Assembly (NCBI GenBank): GCA_045658315.1
Contig: JAZOUV010000028.1
Span: 1-16,601, forward strand
DNA length: 16,601 bases
Reading direction: 5' to 3'
DNA from: RGIG1995 sp045658315
Lineage (GTDB): Bacteria; Bacillota; Clostridia; Oscillospirales; CAG-272
A program made the position numbers and the translations under genes. The first letter of the stretch is position 1; each line of letters begins with the position of its first letter. The notes under the pieces are model-generated. The model searched no databases and was not told the origin of the DNA. It was given only the letters and a program-made list of their open reading frames with translations. Shown here in pieces: positions 1 to 5,675 of this stretch.

Positions 1-1
1 A

Positions 2-733
2 GTCGGTGCAGAGCTTAGCGTGTATTATGTGGCAACAGTTCGTATGAATACGAATGGAAATTTAAGCTACGTTTACACCGATGCCTTTGAAAACTCCGGA
101 ATTAACATTGATGATCCGTCCCTTGCAATCAAATTGGATGCCTATGTTTTAGAACAAAATGTATCATCTATCAAAATAAACACCGATAATAATGGAACGG
201 CGACCTGTAAGGAGCTTGCATTAGGTCTATATTTCATTAGGCAAACGGGTGCTGTGGAAGGATTTGCTCCCTGCACGCCGTTTATGGTAACGGTACCCGG
301 CAAAAACGCTGAAGGCTATGTGTATGATGTACACGCCTCCCCCAAAACAGAAGTTGCAAGACTCACTTCCATCACCATAAAAAAGGTGTGGAATACGGAT
401 GCATCTACCGAGGCGACGGATAGTGTCACGGTTCAACTGCTCAGAAACGGAAATGTGGTCAAAACAGCAACCCTTAACGTGCAAAACAATTGGCAAGTAA
501 CTTACACCGATATGCCTGAAAGCGATGCATATAGTGTCAAAGAGGTGGACGTGCCAAAAGGTTTTACTGCGACCTATAAGCAAAACGGATATACTTTCAC
601 CGTTACAAACACCTCTACCCTGATACAAACCGGTCAGTTAACATGGCCGATTCCCGTGCTTGCTATTAGCGGTATGCTTTTAATTGCCGCCGGTATTGTA
701 CTTTTGCAGAAAAAGAGGAAAACAAATGCGTAA
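2..733 (+). CDS. LPXTG-type pilin/adhesin with CnaB domain (5' end outside window)
   Basis: Partial gene. The frame is open from base 2 and has no start inside the window (a GTG at 20 lies inside the domain), so 243 C-terminal residues are visible. The first ~110 residues look like a SpaA/prealbumin-type pilin domain, opening with GAELSVYYVA. A Cna_B domain follows (nt ~370-615), recognised by KKVW, SVTVQLLRNG, NNWQVTY, YSVKEV and TVTNT. The Lys of KKVW, the Glu of YSVKEV and the Asn of TVTNT are placed as expected for an intramolecular isopeptide bond. The C-terminus is a cell-wall sorting signal: LIQTG (620-634), a hydrophobic segment of about 20 residues, then KKRK. The motif has Ile where LPXTG has Pro, which is unusual. 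The next gene, overlapping this stop, is a sortase, so this protein is probably a pilin subunit or wall-anchored adhesin processed by it. Family assignment is firm; major versus minor pilin cannot be told. Confidence 0.85.
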   Translation, partial: VGAELSVYYVATVRMNTNGNLSYVYTDAFENSGINIDDPSLAIKLDAYVLEQNVSSIKINTDNNGTATCKELALGLYFIRQTGAVEGFAPCTPFMVTVPGKNAEGYVYDVHASPKTEVARLTSITIKKVWNTDASTEATDSVTVQLLRNGNVVKTATLNVQNNWQVTYTDMPESDAYSVKEVDVPKGFTATYKQNGYTFTVTNTSTLIQTGQLTWPIPVLAISGMLLIAAGIVLLQKKRKTNA

Positions 734-1304
734 ATGGATAGGTGTAATTTGTGTTTTCCTTGGCGTTTGTTGTATACTGAGTTCTGTCGGCTTCGTAGCA
801 TACAATCGGTGGGAGAATGAAAACGCAGAAGATATCGCCCAGGATCTTCTTGAAGATATACAAAGCATTATCGAAGAAAAACAACCGGAACAGTTTCTGC
901 CTGCGGAAATGGCCACAGTAAAAGTAGATGGCTATGAGTGTATCGGCATTCTTTCGATTCCTGTTTTAGATTTAGAATTGCCTGTTTTGACAGACTGGAG
1001 CTATGCAAAGTTAAAGAAAGCACCGTGTCATTATTACGGAACATATTACGAAAAGGATTTTGTAATTGCCGCACATAATTACAAGTCGCATTTTGGCAGA
1101 TTATCGGAATTACAAGCGGGTGATGTTGTTGTGTTTACCGATGTAAGTGGAACAGCGCACCACTACGAAGTGGTACTTATAGAAACATTGCCAAAGAATG
1201 CCACGCAAGAAATGATTACAAGTGGTTTCGATTTATCTCTCTATACTTGCACTCCCGGTGGAGCCAGCCGTGTTACAGTGCGTTGTAACGCTGTTGGGCA
1301 GTAA
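726..1304 (+). CDS. Sortase (transpeptidase) paired with the upstream pilin
   Basis: Membrane cysteine transpeptidase of 192 residues that cleaves sorting signals and attaches the protein to peptidoglycan or to another pilin. The ATG at 726 is chosen because it overlaps the pilin stop (ATGCGTAA), follows an AGAGG site about 8 bases upstream, and starts directly with an N-terminal anchor (MRKW then a hydrophobic stretch at residues ~4-25). An open frame extends further upstream but only within the pilin gene. The catalytic residues are visible: His117 in AAHNY, Cys175 in LYTCTPGG and Arg182 in ASRVTVRC. The segment IGILSIPVLDLELPV is typical of the sortase beta-barrel start. Length and single N-terminal anchor fit sortases of the class B/D type of Clostridia; the exact class is not decided. 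Translational coupling implies that the pilin is its substrate, including its odd LIQTG signal. Confidence 0.92.
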   Translation: MRKWIGVICVFLGVCCILSSVGFVAYNRWENENAEDIAQDLLEDIQSIIEEKQPEQFLPAEMATVKVDGYECIGILSIPVLDLELPVLTDWSYAKLKKAPCHYYGTYYEKDFVIAAHNYKSHFGRLSELQAGDVVVFTDVSGTAHHYEVVLIETLPKNATQEMITSGFDLSLYTCTPGGASRVTVRCNAVGQ

Positions 1305-1322
1305 CTGATACGGTGATCTTTG

Positions 1323-1348
1323 ATCTCCAAAAAGCAATAGGAGATTTT
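1323..1348 (+). terminator. Possible weak terminator of the pilin-sortase unit
   Basis: ATCTCC (1323-1328) can pair with GGAGAT (1340-1345) across an 11-base loop, followed by a short T run. It lies 19 bases after the sortase stop, where a terminator is expected. The stem has only 6 bp, so this is a weak call. The rest of 1349-1445 is AT-rich and shows nothing I recognise. Confidence 0.3.
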
Positions 1349-1445
1349 AAATCGTCAAAACGGCATATTTTTCTATAAGAAAGGGCAATTTAGCATATTT
1401 AAAATCGCTATTTTCAAAAACAGACAAATTATTACACTTTTATAC

Positions 1446-1474
1446 TTGACACTCGCAAATTTATGTGCTAAAAT
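1446..1474 (+). promoter_or_regulatory. Sigma-A promoter for the structured RNA
   Basis: TTGACA at 1446-1451, 17-base spacer, TAAAAT at 1469-1474. The -35 box is perfect and the -10 box is one base off consensus. Transcription would start near 1481-1484, just ahead of the foldable RNA that follows. No protein gene starts within 450 bases downstream, so this promoter appears to serve an RNA or a leader whose target is missing. Confidence 0.7.
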
Positions 1475-1481
1475 AAATCCA

Positions 1482-1648
1482 AACTTAATAACATATTGCT
1501 TCATGAATAGGCAAACAGATGGAAAGTATGTATCACTACATACCAGGCGGGGATAAGCAATACCGATGGTAGGATGTAGTTACACATTCGTCTGTTAGCA
1601 CAAGAACAGTAAATGTCAAGCACCTATCTTCGGATGGGTGCTTTTGTT
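1482..1648 (+). ncRNA. Unassigned structured RNA / riboswitch-like leader with pseudoknot potential
   Basis: Between a strong promoter and a strong terminator lies about 135 nt with four helices. P1 pairs TATTGCTT (1494-1501) with AAGCAATA (1555-1562), 8 bp perfect. Inside it a hairpin pairs GTATGTA (1526-1532) with TACATAC (1537-1543), loop TCAC. A third helix, AACAGATG (1514-1521) with CGTCTGTT (1589-1596), 8 bp with one G-T, has its 5' arm inside P1 and its 3' arm outside, which is an H-type pseudoknot or a mutually exclusive fold. GATGT (1573-1577) can pair with ACATT (1584-1588). GGTAGG (1568-1573) can also pair with CCTATC (1623-1628), the 5' arm of the terminator, a possible antiterminator. 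Purine-rich single strands (1521-1525 GGAAA, 1547-1553 GCGGGGA) look like conserved-core material. I compared it by eye with GEMM-I, GEMM-II, ZTP, cobalamin, THF and fluoride classes and found no convincing match. It could be a standalone small RNA or an orphaned riboswitch. Confidence 0.6.
1618..1648 (+). terminator. Intrinsic terminator of the structured RNA
   Basis: AAGCACCTATC (1618-1628) pairs with GATGGGTGCTT (1633-1643), 11 bp with one T-G pair, capped by a TTCG tetraloop, followed by a T-rich tail (TTTTGTTATTT). Strong factor-independent terminator. Confidence 0.88.
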
Positions 1649-1653
1649 ATTTC

Positions 1654-1675
1654 GGCTCAATGTCAATAGTTGGGG
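1654..1675 (+). other. Possible insertion-sequence end (ISL3-like inverted repeat)
   Basis: The stretch beginning GGCTCAATGTCAATAG resembles, from memory, the GGCTCT-type terminal repeats of ISL3-family elements. No matching inverted copy was found elsewhere in the window and there is no transposase. It may mark the left boundary of the degraded mobile segment at 1744-2545. Low confidence. Confidence 0.18.
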
Positions 1676-1701
1676 TAAAGAAAAAATTAAAATAAAATAT
1701 G

Positions 1702-1739
1702 CAGGCAGTTACTTAAGAAGTAGCTGCTTGTATTTTTTT
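1702..1739 (+). terminator. Strong terminator hairpin
   Basis: CAGGCAGTTACTT (1702-1714) pairs with AAGTAGCTGCTTG (1718-1730), 13 bp including two G-T pairs, 3-nt loop, followed by TATTTTTTTG. It lies about 60 bases after the previous terminator with no gene between, so it probably ended a gene that has been lost, or insulates the mobile remnant. Confidence 0.8.
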
Positions 1740-1791
1740 GTGAGAAAAGATATGTAAGATACGATTACGAAAACGATTAAAGTTACGATAT

Positions 1792-1974
1792 CTCACCGAG
1801 AATCTTTCGGGCGAAAGCAAAAAGAAATTCCTTGAGTTTGTCAATGCTTGGGGTGTAGTAAATGGTGAATCCAACCTTGATAGCTTTATAATGGGTTTTC
1901 GTCTTGGCGCCGACTTCACCTACGACACCTTTGTTTCTGATGAAGCGCCATTTGTGGATTTGCTTAAGGAGTGA
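1792..1974 (+). pseudogene. 5'-truncated DUF6809-family fragment
   Basis: The frame ending at TGA 1972-1974 encodes a C-terminal piece typical of the DUF6809 family of Clostridia: NLSGESKKKFLEFVNAWG, then NGESNLDSFIMGFRLGADF, ending VDLLKE. No usable start codon lies in frame: it is open back to 1744, but that part (rich in Arg and Lys, from a run of ACGATTA-like repeats at 1761-1790) does not look like the family's N-terminus, and a TGA stops it at 1741-1743. The gene has therefore lost its first half. Proteins of this family commonly sit in mobile elements beside small orphan proteins and TnpV, exactly as here. Its last codons carry the AAGGAG ribosome site for the next gene. Confidence 0.7.
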
Positions 1975-1979
1975 ATGTT

Positions 1980-2165
1980 ATGAGGGAAAAGAAATATTAT
2001 ATAGCTCTCGATGATTTTGAGCGCAGGGTTGTTGTGAAGTGTATGAACGAAATGCGTAACTCACTCATTGAGGATGGCAAGTGTACGGATGCATTGGATG
2101 AAGTTCTGTTAAAGGTTATCCGCTCAAAGCAAAAGAAATTTAAAGTTGTCTATCAGGAGGCTTGA
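1980..2165 (+). CDS. Small conserved-type protein of TnpV/DUF6809 mobile modules
   Basis: 61 residues, starting MREKKYYIALDDFERRVVV. The ATG at 1980 is preferred over the GTG at 1971 because AAGGAG (1966-1971) lies 8 bases before it. The protein is charged, has no membrane segment or signal peptide and looks helical, with a Lys-rich end (KQKKFKVVY). I recognise the sequence type as a small hypothetical protein found next to DUF6809 and TnpV in clostridial mobile elements, but no function is known to me. Its stop lies 2 bases before the next start, and its final codons (CAGGAGGCT) supply the next gene's ribosome site, so the two genes are translationally coupled. Confidence 0.7.
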   Translation: MREKKYYIALDDFERRVVVKCMNEMRNSLIEDGKCTDALDEVLLKVIRSKQKKFKVVYQEA

Positions 2166-2167
2166 TT

Positions 2168-2545
2168 ATGGAAAAGATTATATACGATGAAAATAACGGT
2201 CTTTGGTATGAACTGCAAGGCGACTATTATATCCCCTGCCAGAAACTTCCCGATGAAGAAGAAAGAGAAATTGGTGTATGGGGAATGCGGCATTTGAACT
2301 ATCTAAAACAACACCGCAAAGCCACCTATAACCGCCTTCAAGCAGAATTTAAACTCAATTCATATCTATATGATATAAATTCTCAAGCTGAGGAAATGTT
2401 TGAAACTTTAATTAAGCAGTTCAAGCTAACGGAAGGTATTACCGAACAACTAAAATCGGAAAATCAAATGGAATGGGTACGCCGGATGAACAATATTCGC
2501 CAAATGGCTACAGAGATAGTGATTAGTGAATTGATTTATAACTGA
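2168..2545 (+). CDS. tnpV: TnpV, transposon-encoded protein
   Basis: 125 residues. The ATG at 2168 is chosen because AGGAGG (2155-2160) lies 7 bases upstream; an in-frame TTG at 2162 is too close to it. Family features are an N-terminal beta-rich segment (LWYELQGDYYIP, then KLPDEEE), the block IGVWGMRHLNYLKQHRKATY (residues ~35-55), and the C-terminal block KSENQMEWVRRMNNIRQMA followed by EIVISELIY, which is highly typical of TnpV. TnpV is a small accessory protein of clostridial transposons and integrative elements; its biochemical role is unknown. It appears full length. No integrase, relaxase or transposase lies nearby, so it is a stranded cargo or accessory gene of a decayed element. Confidence 0.85.
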   Translation: MEKIIYDENNGLWYELQGDYYIPCQKLPDEEEREIGVWGMRHLNYLKQHRKATYNRLQAEFKLNSYLYDINSQAEEMFETLIKQFKLTEGITEQLKSENQMEWVRRMNNIRQMATEIVISELIYN

Positions 2546-2558
2546 AATACAAAAATGA

Positions 2559-2590
2559 ACGAAGCCTAAAATTTAGGGGCAGTTCTTCGT
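2559..2590 (+). terminator. Hairpin after tnpV, possible weak terminator
   Basis: ACGAAG (2559-2564) pairs with CTTCGT (2585-2590), and inside it CCTAA (2565-2569) with TTAGG (2573-2577), leaving an internal bulge. It is followed by AT-rich DNA but no clean T run. It may reduce read-through into the riboswitch operon. Confidence 0.35.
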
Positions 2591-2619
2591 GTATTTGATA
2601 AATTTGTGGCATTAACATG

Positions 2620-2647
2620 TTGACATTTAGGGATTAAATGGTATAAT
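2620..2647 (+). promoter_or_regulatory. Consensus sigma-A promoter of the exopolysaccharide-type operon
   Basis: TTGACA at 2620-2625, 16-base spacer, TATAAT at 2642-2647: both boxes match consensus fully. The start point would be near 2654, giving a leader of about 124 nt that begins with the riboswitch aptamer. Such a strong promoter fits control mainly at the riboswitch, by termination or read-through, rather than at initiation. Confidence 0.85.
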
Positions 2648-2654
2648 GGTAATA

Positions 2655-2737
2655 TATTTATTTAGCAAACTTGTTGAAAGACAAGGACGCAAAGCTACGG
2701 TGTCTAAGCGAAAATCGTATGATCGACCGGCTGCATC
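2655..2737 (+). ncRNA. GEMM-I (cyclic-di-GMP class I family) riboswitch aptamer
   Basis: The hallmark elements are in order: GCAAAC (2665-2670); hairpin P2 of CTTGT (2670-2674) with ACAAG (2681-2685), capped by a GAAA-containing loop; GGACGCAAAGC (2685-2695); then P3 with CGGT (2698-2701) pairing ACCG (2726-2729) and GCGA (2708-2711) pairing TCGT (2715-2718), plus the conserved TCTAA (2703-2707). GEMM-I RNAs bind c-di-GMP or, in variants, 3',3'-cGAMP. The base just before GCAAAC, equivalent to G20 in the Vibrio Vc2 structure by my count, is A (2664) here, as in the cGAMP-sensing subtype. The closing helix P1 looks weak. The 3' arm of P3 is also the 5' arm of the terminator that follows, so the two structures compete: ligand binding should favour read-through (an on-switch). 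Family assignment is strong; ligand is open. Confidence 0.9.
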
Positions 2738-2764
2738 TTTTTTGGTGCAGCCGGTTTTTGTTTT
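2726..2764 (+). terminator. Riboswitch expression platform: intrinsic terminator
   Basis: ACCGGCTGCATC (2726-2737) pairs with GGTGCAGCCGGT (2744-2755), 12 bp with one T-G pair, around a loop of six T, and runs into TTTTTGTTTTG. It shares ACCG (2726-2729) with helix P3 of the aptamer and ends just before the ribosome site (GAGGTG, 2766-2771) of the first operon gene. It is therefore the on/off element for all eight genes downstream. Confidence 0.92.
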
Positions 2765-2777
2765 GTGAGGTGATTTT

Positions 2778-3473
2778 TTGAATAAGGTATTGCGTGAAGA
2801 AAAGAAGTTTTTAATATCGGTTGCGGATTTCATACAACTCAGTCATAAAGTCGAACAGGTTATGCTTAGCGATCCACACAATGGCACCCACGGATATACG
2901 ATCCGTTCGTTGTATTTTGACACGCCGTTTGATGACGACTATCAAGAAAAACAGGCAGGCGTGGAACTTAGAAGAAAGGTACGTTTACGGTGTTACGACC
3001 CCTCTGCCAGCTATGCTATGCTCGAACTCAAACAAAAGCAAGGTGCACAGCAAATGAAGCGTTCGCTCAGGGTGTCGAGAGAAGATGCAAAGCGGTTGAT
3101 TGCAGGGGACTATTCGGTTTTACTTAATTATACAGAATCTTTTGCTGCTGAGATGTACGGGTTGATGCAGTATCGGTGCTACCGACCTAAAACGATTGTT
3201 GAATACAACCGCAAAGCCTTTATTGCTAAGGAAAATAAAATTCGTATCACCTTTGATAATAAAATCGTTTCCACTGAAAGCAGTTTTGATCTTTTCAATC
3301 CCAATTTGAATATGAATCCCGTACTTGACCCTTATGACGTGGTTTTAGAGGTTAAGTTCAATGGTTTTCTGCTTGGCTACCTAAAAGAACTTATAAACAG
3401 TACGGATAAAAGTGAGCTTTCGATAAGCAAATACGTTTTGGCAAGACAAAACGCATACCAAACACATATATAG
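2778..3473 (+). CDS. VTC-domain protein (polyphosphate polymerase family)
   Basis: 231 residues covering essentially one VTC domain (triphosphate-tunnel fold). It starts at TTG 2778, six bases after GAGGTG (2766-2771); no ATG or GTG is available in frame near the site, and the family motif RxEKK begins at residue 6. Tunnel-lining charged residues are recognisable: R6-E-E-K-K, R43-SLYFD, RRKVRLR (65-71), LELK (82-85), K94, VEYNRKAF (141-148), R156 in RITFD, EVKF (191-194) and K218. In yeast, VTC domains make polyphosphate from ATP; in bacteria many stand-alone VTC proteins sit with DUF4956 and CotH and their product is not established. There is no signal peptide or membrane segment, so it acts in the cytoplasm, possibly with the DUF4956 membrane protein encoded 12 bases downstream. 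It is first in the operon; the inefficient TTG start may lower its output. Confidence 0.88.
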   Translation: MNKVLREEKKFLISVADFIQLSHKVEQVMLSDPHNGTHGYTIRSLYFDTPFDDDYQEKQAGVELRRKVRLRCYDPSASYAMLELKQKQGAQQMKRSLRVSREDAKRLIAGDYSVLLNYTESFAAEMYGLMQYRCYRPKTIVEYNRKAFIAKENKIRITFDNKIVSTESSFDLFNPNLNMNPVLDPYDVVLEVKFNGFLLGYLKELINSTDKSELSISKYVLARQNAYQTHI

Positions 3474-3485
3474 GAGGAAAAACAA

Positions 3486-4160
3486 ATGAAAGATAAACTT
3501 TTCGAATTATTTGAAACAAACGGTGAACTGCAAATCGGTACGGTTGCACTGCATATCTCTATGGCAGCTGTTCTCGGCTTTTTGATTTTTGTTTCTTACT
3601 ACATTACTCACCGGGGCACGATTTATAGTAAAAAATTCAATGCATCCTTGGTGGTGCTTACCGTTCTTACCGGAACAGTTATGACGGTTATCGGCAACAA
3701 TATTGCTCTTTCTCTCGGTATGGTTGGTGCGCTTTCTATTGTGCGTTTCAGAACTGCCATCAAAGACAGTAGGGATACCGTATATATTTTCTGGACAGTG
3801 ATTGTTGGTATCTGTTGCGGTGTCGGAGATTACATGGTTGCACTTATCGGCAGTGCGGTTACGTTTATTGTGTTGTTTATTCTGGGCTGCATTAAGAATG
3901 ATAACCGTATGTTGATTATTGTTCGAGGATCAAGGAATAAGCAATCTATTGTCACGGGTTACATATTTAAAACATTCAAAAACAAAGCAATTTTACGTGT
4001 TAAAAATACAACCGAGGATACTATGGAATTGATTTACGAGGTTTCCTCATCGTTACTTAAAAAAACAGAAAAAGATATAAGTATAACAGATGGGATATAT
4101 GATCTTGGCGGTATTGAATATGTCAATATCGTGATGCAAAATGACGAAATTTCAAATTGA
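3486..4160 (+). CDS. DUF4956 integral membrane protein
   Basis: 224 residues. The ATG at 3486 follows AGGAGG (3472-3477), which overlaps the previous stop. The N-terminal ~135 residues carry about four hydrophobic segments (roughly 18-40, 53-72, 98-115 and 117-136) with the family signature SLGMVGALSIVRFRTAIKD (76-94) between the second and third. A soluble C-terminal domain of about 85 residues follows (from RMLIIVRGS). The signature with its two Arg residues is the most conserved part and recalls MgtC/SapB-like membrane proteins. Its function is unknown to me; because it is so often adjacent to VTC-domain and CotH genes, a plausible role is a channel, anchor or acceptor for a phosphorylated product of the VTC enzyme. 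The family call is firm, the role is inference. Confidence 0.88.
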   Translation: MKDKLFELFETNGELQIGTVALHISMAAVLGFLIFVSYYITHRGTIYSKKFNASLVVLTVLTGTVMTVIGNNIALSLGMVGALSIVRFRTAIKDSRDTVYIFWTVIVGICCGVGDYMVALIGSAVTFIVLFILGCIKNDNRMLIIVRGSRNKQSIVTGYIFKTFKNKAILRVKNTTEDTMELIYEVSSSLLKKTEKDISITDGIYDLGGIEYVNIVMQNDEISN

Positions 4161-4193
4161 TTTTGCTATTTAATTTTAAGGGAGGGTAACGCA

Positions 4194-5663
4194 ATGAAAT
4201 ACAAAGTTTATGGTATTGTCTCAATCTGTCTTGCATTTGTTGTGATTGCTTCTTCCCTTTGGTTTACAAGAAGCGAGAAGAAAGAACGATATCACCAGCA
4301 TTTGATGGCGGAGCCCAAAGCCGCCTGCTCTCATTCTGACGATCTTTTTTGCACCCATCTCCCTCTTATTCAGATTGATACCGATGGTGTTGTTATTCCC
4401 GGAAGGGTATATAATGAGGACTATGCCCATCCCACCGTAACAGAGGACGGTAAAACCGAAATTATATGTGACTTTCAACTTATCGATAATAAAAAAACAA
4501 ATAATCATACGACAGATAGTGCCACAACTAAAAGTCAGGCGTATATCAACGTCAGAGGCAGATCGTCAAGAGCCTTTGATAAAAGCAGTTATGAAATACG
4601 TCTCATCACCAAACAAGGTGATAATAATCCGCAATCACTTATCGATATGGATCCACATCACGAATGGGTGCTTCACGGACCTTTCCTCGATAAAACACTT
4701 ATAAGAAATTATATGTGGTATAATATCGCAGGTGAAATTATGGATTATGCGCCAAATGTCCGTTTTTGTGAAGTGATGATCAATGGTGAGTATATGGGGT
4801 TATATGTTCTGGCTGAAAATATAACCGCAGGCGAAAACGGTGCAAGGCTTAACCTGTCGGTCGATAAAAAGGACAACAGTTTTACAGGTTATCTTTTAAG
4901 AATGGATCAAGGGAGCACTAATCCAATTAAAAATATTGACACTTTTTCGGTTTATTCGAAAAGATTTCCCAATAAAGTTGATATTGTTTATCCCGGTGCT
5001 TCTAACCTGACCCCTGAAATTGCAGAGAGTATACGTCAAGACTTTTCACAGTTTGAAAAGGCTATATATTCTTTTGATTACGACAACAAAAAATACGGTT
5101 ATGAAACGATGATAGACACCCAGTCCTTCGTCGATTACTTCATAATCAACGAATTGACCCTCAACTATGATGCGGGCTGGTTTTCAACATTTATCTACAA
5201 GGATGTTGACGGCAAATACAAAATGTGTATTTGGGATTTTAACTCAGCGTGCGATAATTATCAAGACACATATCTGAAACAAAGTAATTTGCAGTTCCAA
5301 TATAATGTATGGTACGTAATGTTAATGAAAGACGAAGAATTTGTCGAGAAAATCATCAACCGATATTACGAACTTAGAAAAACATATTTAAATGAAGAGT
5401 ATTTGAATTCGTATATAGATGAAACGATAGAATATCTTGGAGACGCTGTTCAAAGAAATTTCGAAAAATGGGGTTACACCTTTGAGGAAGAATATGACTT
5501 ATTGAAACCTACTGAACGAAATCCTCGAAATTATGAAGAAGCAAAATCGCTTTTAAAAAATGCGATTAAACAAAGAGGGGATTGGTTAGATAAAAACATT
5601 CATACACTTCGTCAATACGCTGCCGAATCAAAAGTGAAAAAATATAACGAACATACAGATTAG
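4194..5663 (+). CDS. CotH-family protein kinase, membrane-anchored, extracellular
   Basis: 489 residues. The ATG at 4194 follows AAGGGAGGG (4178-4186). Residues ~6-24 are hydrophobic with no clear cleavage site, so it is probably a signal anchor placing the domain outside. The CotH kinase domain spans about 110-465: NVRGRSSR (119-126), the FLDKTLIRNYMWYNIA helix (164-179), FCEVMINGEYMGLYVLAE (191-208), FVDYFIINELTLNYDAG (312-328) and the metal-binding type motif CIWDFNSACDN (345-355). CotH proteins are atypical kinases; Bacillus CotH phosphorylates spore-coat proteins, and bacterial CotH proteins also occur in cell-surface loci. Nothing here points to spores. In this operon a surface protein or a polysaccharide-associated protein is a likelier substrate. 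A charged, Cys/His-containing linker (ACSHSDDLFCTH, 44-55) precedes the domain. Confidence 0.87.
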   Translation: MKYKVYGIVSICLAFVVIASSLWFTRSEKKERYHQHLMAEPKAACSHSDDLFCTHLPLIQIDTDGVVIPGRVYNEDYAHPTVTEDGKTEIICDFQLIDNKKTNNHTTDSATTKSQAYINVRGRSSRAFDKSSYEIRLITKQGDNNPQSLIDMDPHHEWVLHGPFLDKTLIRNYMWYNIAGEIMDYAPNVRFCEVMINGEYMGLYVLAENITAGENGARLNLSVDKKDNSFTGYLLRMDQGSTNPIKNIDTFSVYSKRFPNKVDIVYPGASNLTPEIAESIRQDFSQFEKAIYSFDYDNKKYGYETMIDTQSFVDYFIINELTLNYDAGWFSTFIYKDVDGKYKMCIWDFNSACDNYQDTYLKQSNLQFQYNVWYVMLMKDEEFVEKIINRYYELRKTYLNEEYLNSYIDETIEYLGDAVQRNFEKWGYTFEEEYDLLKPTERNPRNYEEAKSLLKNAIKQRGDWLDKNIHTLRQYAAESKVKKYNEHTD

Positions 5664-5675
5664 AAAGGAACGATT

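Noticed and set aside
684..725. Upstream in-frame start for the sortase at 684
   Set aside because: No ribosome site, it lies within the pilin's membrane-anchor codons, and the ATG at 726 gives a normal N-terminal anchor with a ribosome site.
20..733. GTG at 20 as the pilin start
   Set aside because: It lies inside the first pilin domain, has no ribosome site and the frame is open to the window edge; the gene starts outside the window.
1505..1580. Second GEMM-I riboswitch, suggested by GGCAAAC (1510-1516) and GGAAA (1521-1525)
   Set aside because: The essential GGACGCAAAGC block is absent and the bases between do not form the P2 hairpin; P1 and the pseudoknot explain the region differently.
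1494..1596. ZTP (pfl) riboswitch, which also has a P1, an internal hairpin and a pseudoknot
   Set aside because: The conserved core and the distal CCGCCTGGGC-type element of that class are not present; only the general topology is similar.
1713..1919. Reverse-strand ORF of 68 codons across the DUF6809 fragment
   Set aside because: It begins within readable DUF6809 coding sequence on the other strand, has no ribosome site and no recognisable protein features.
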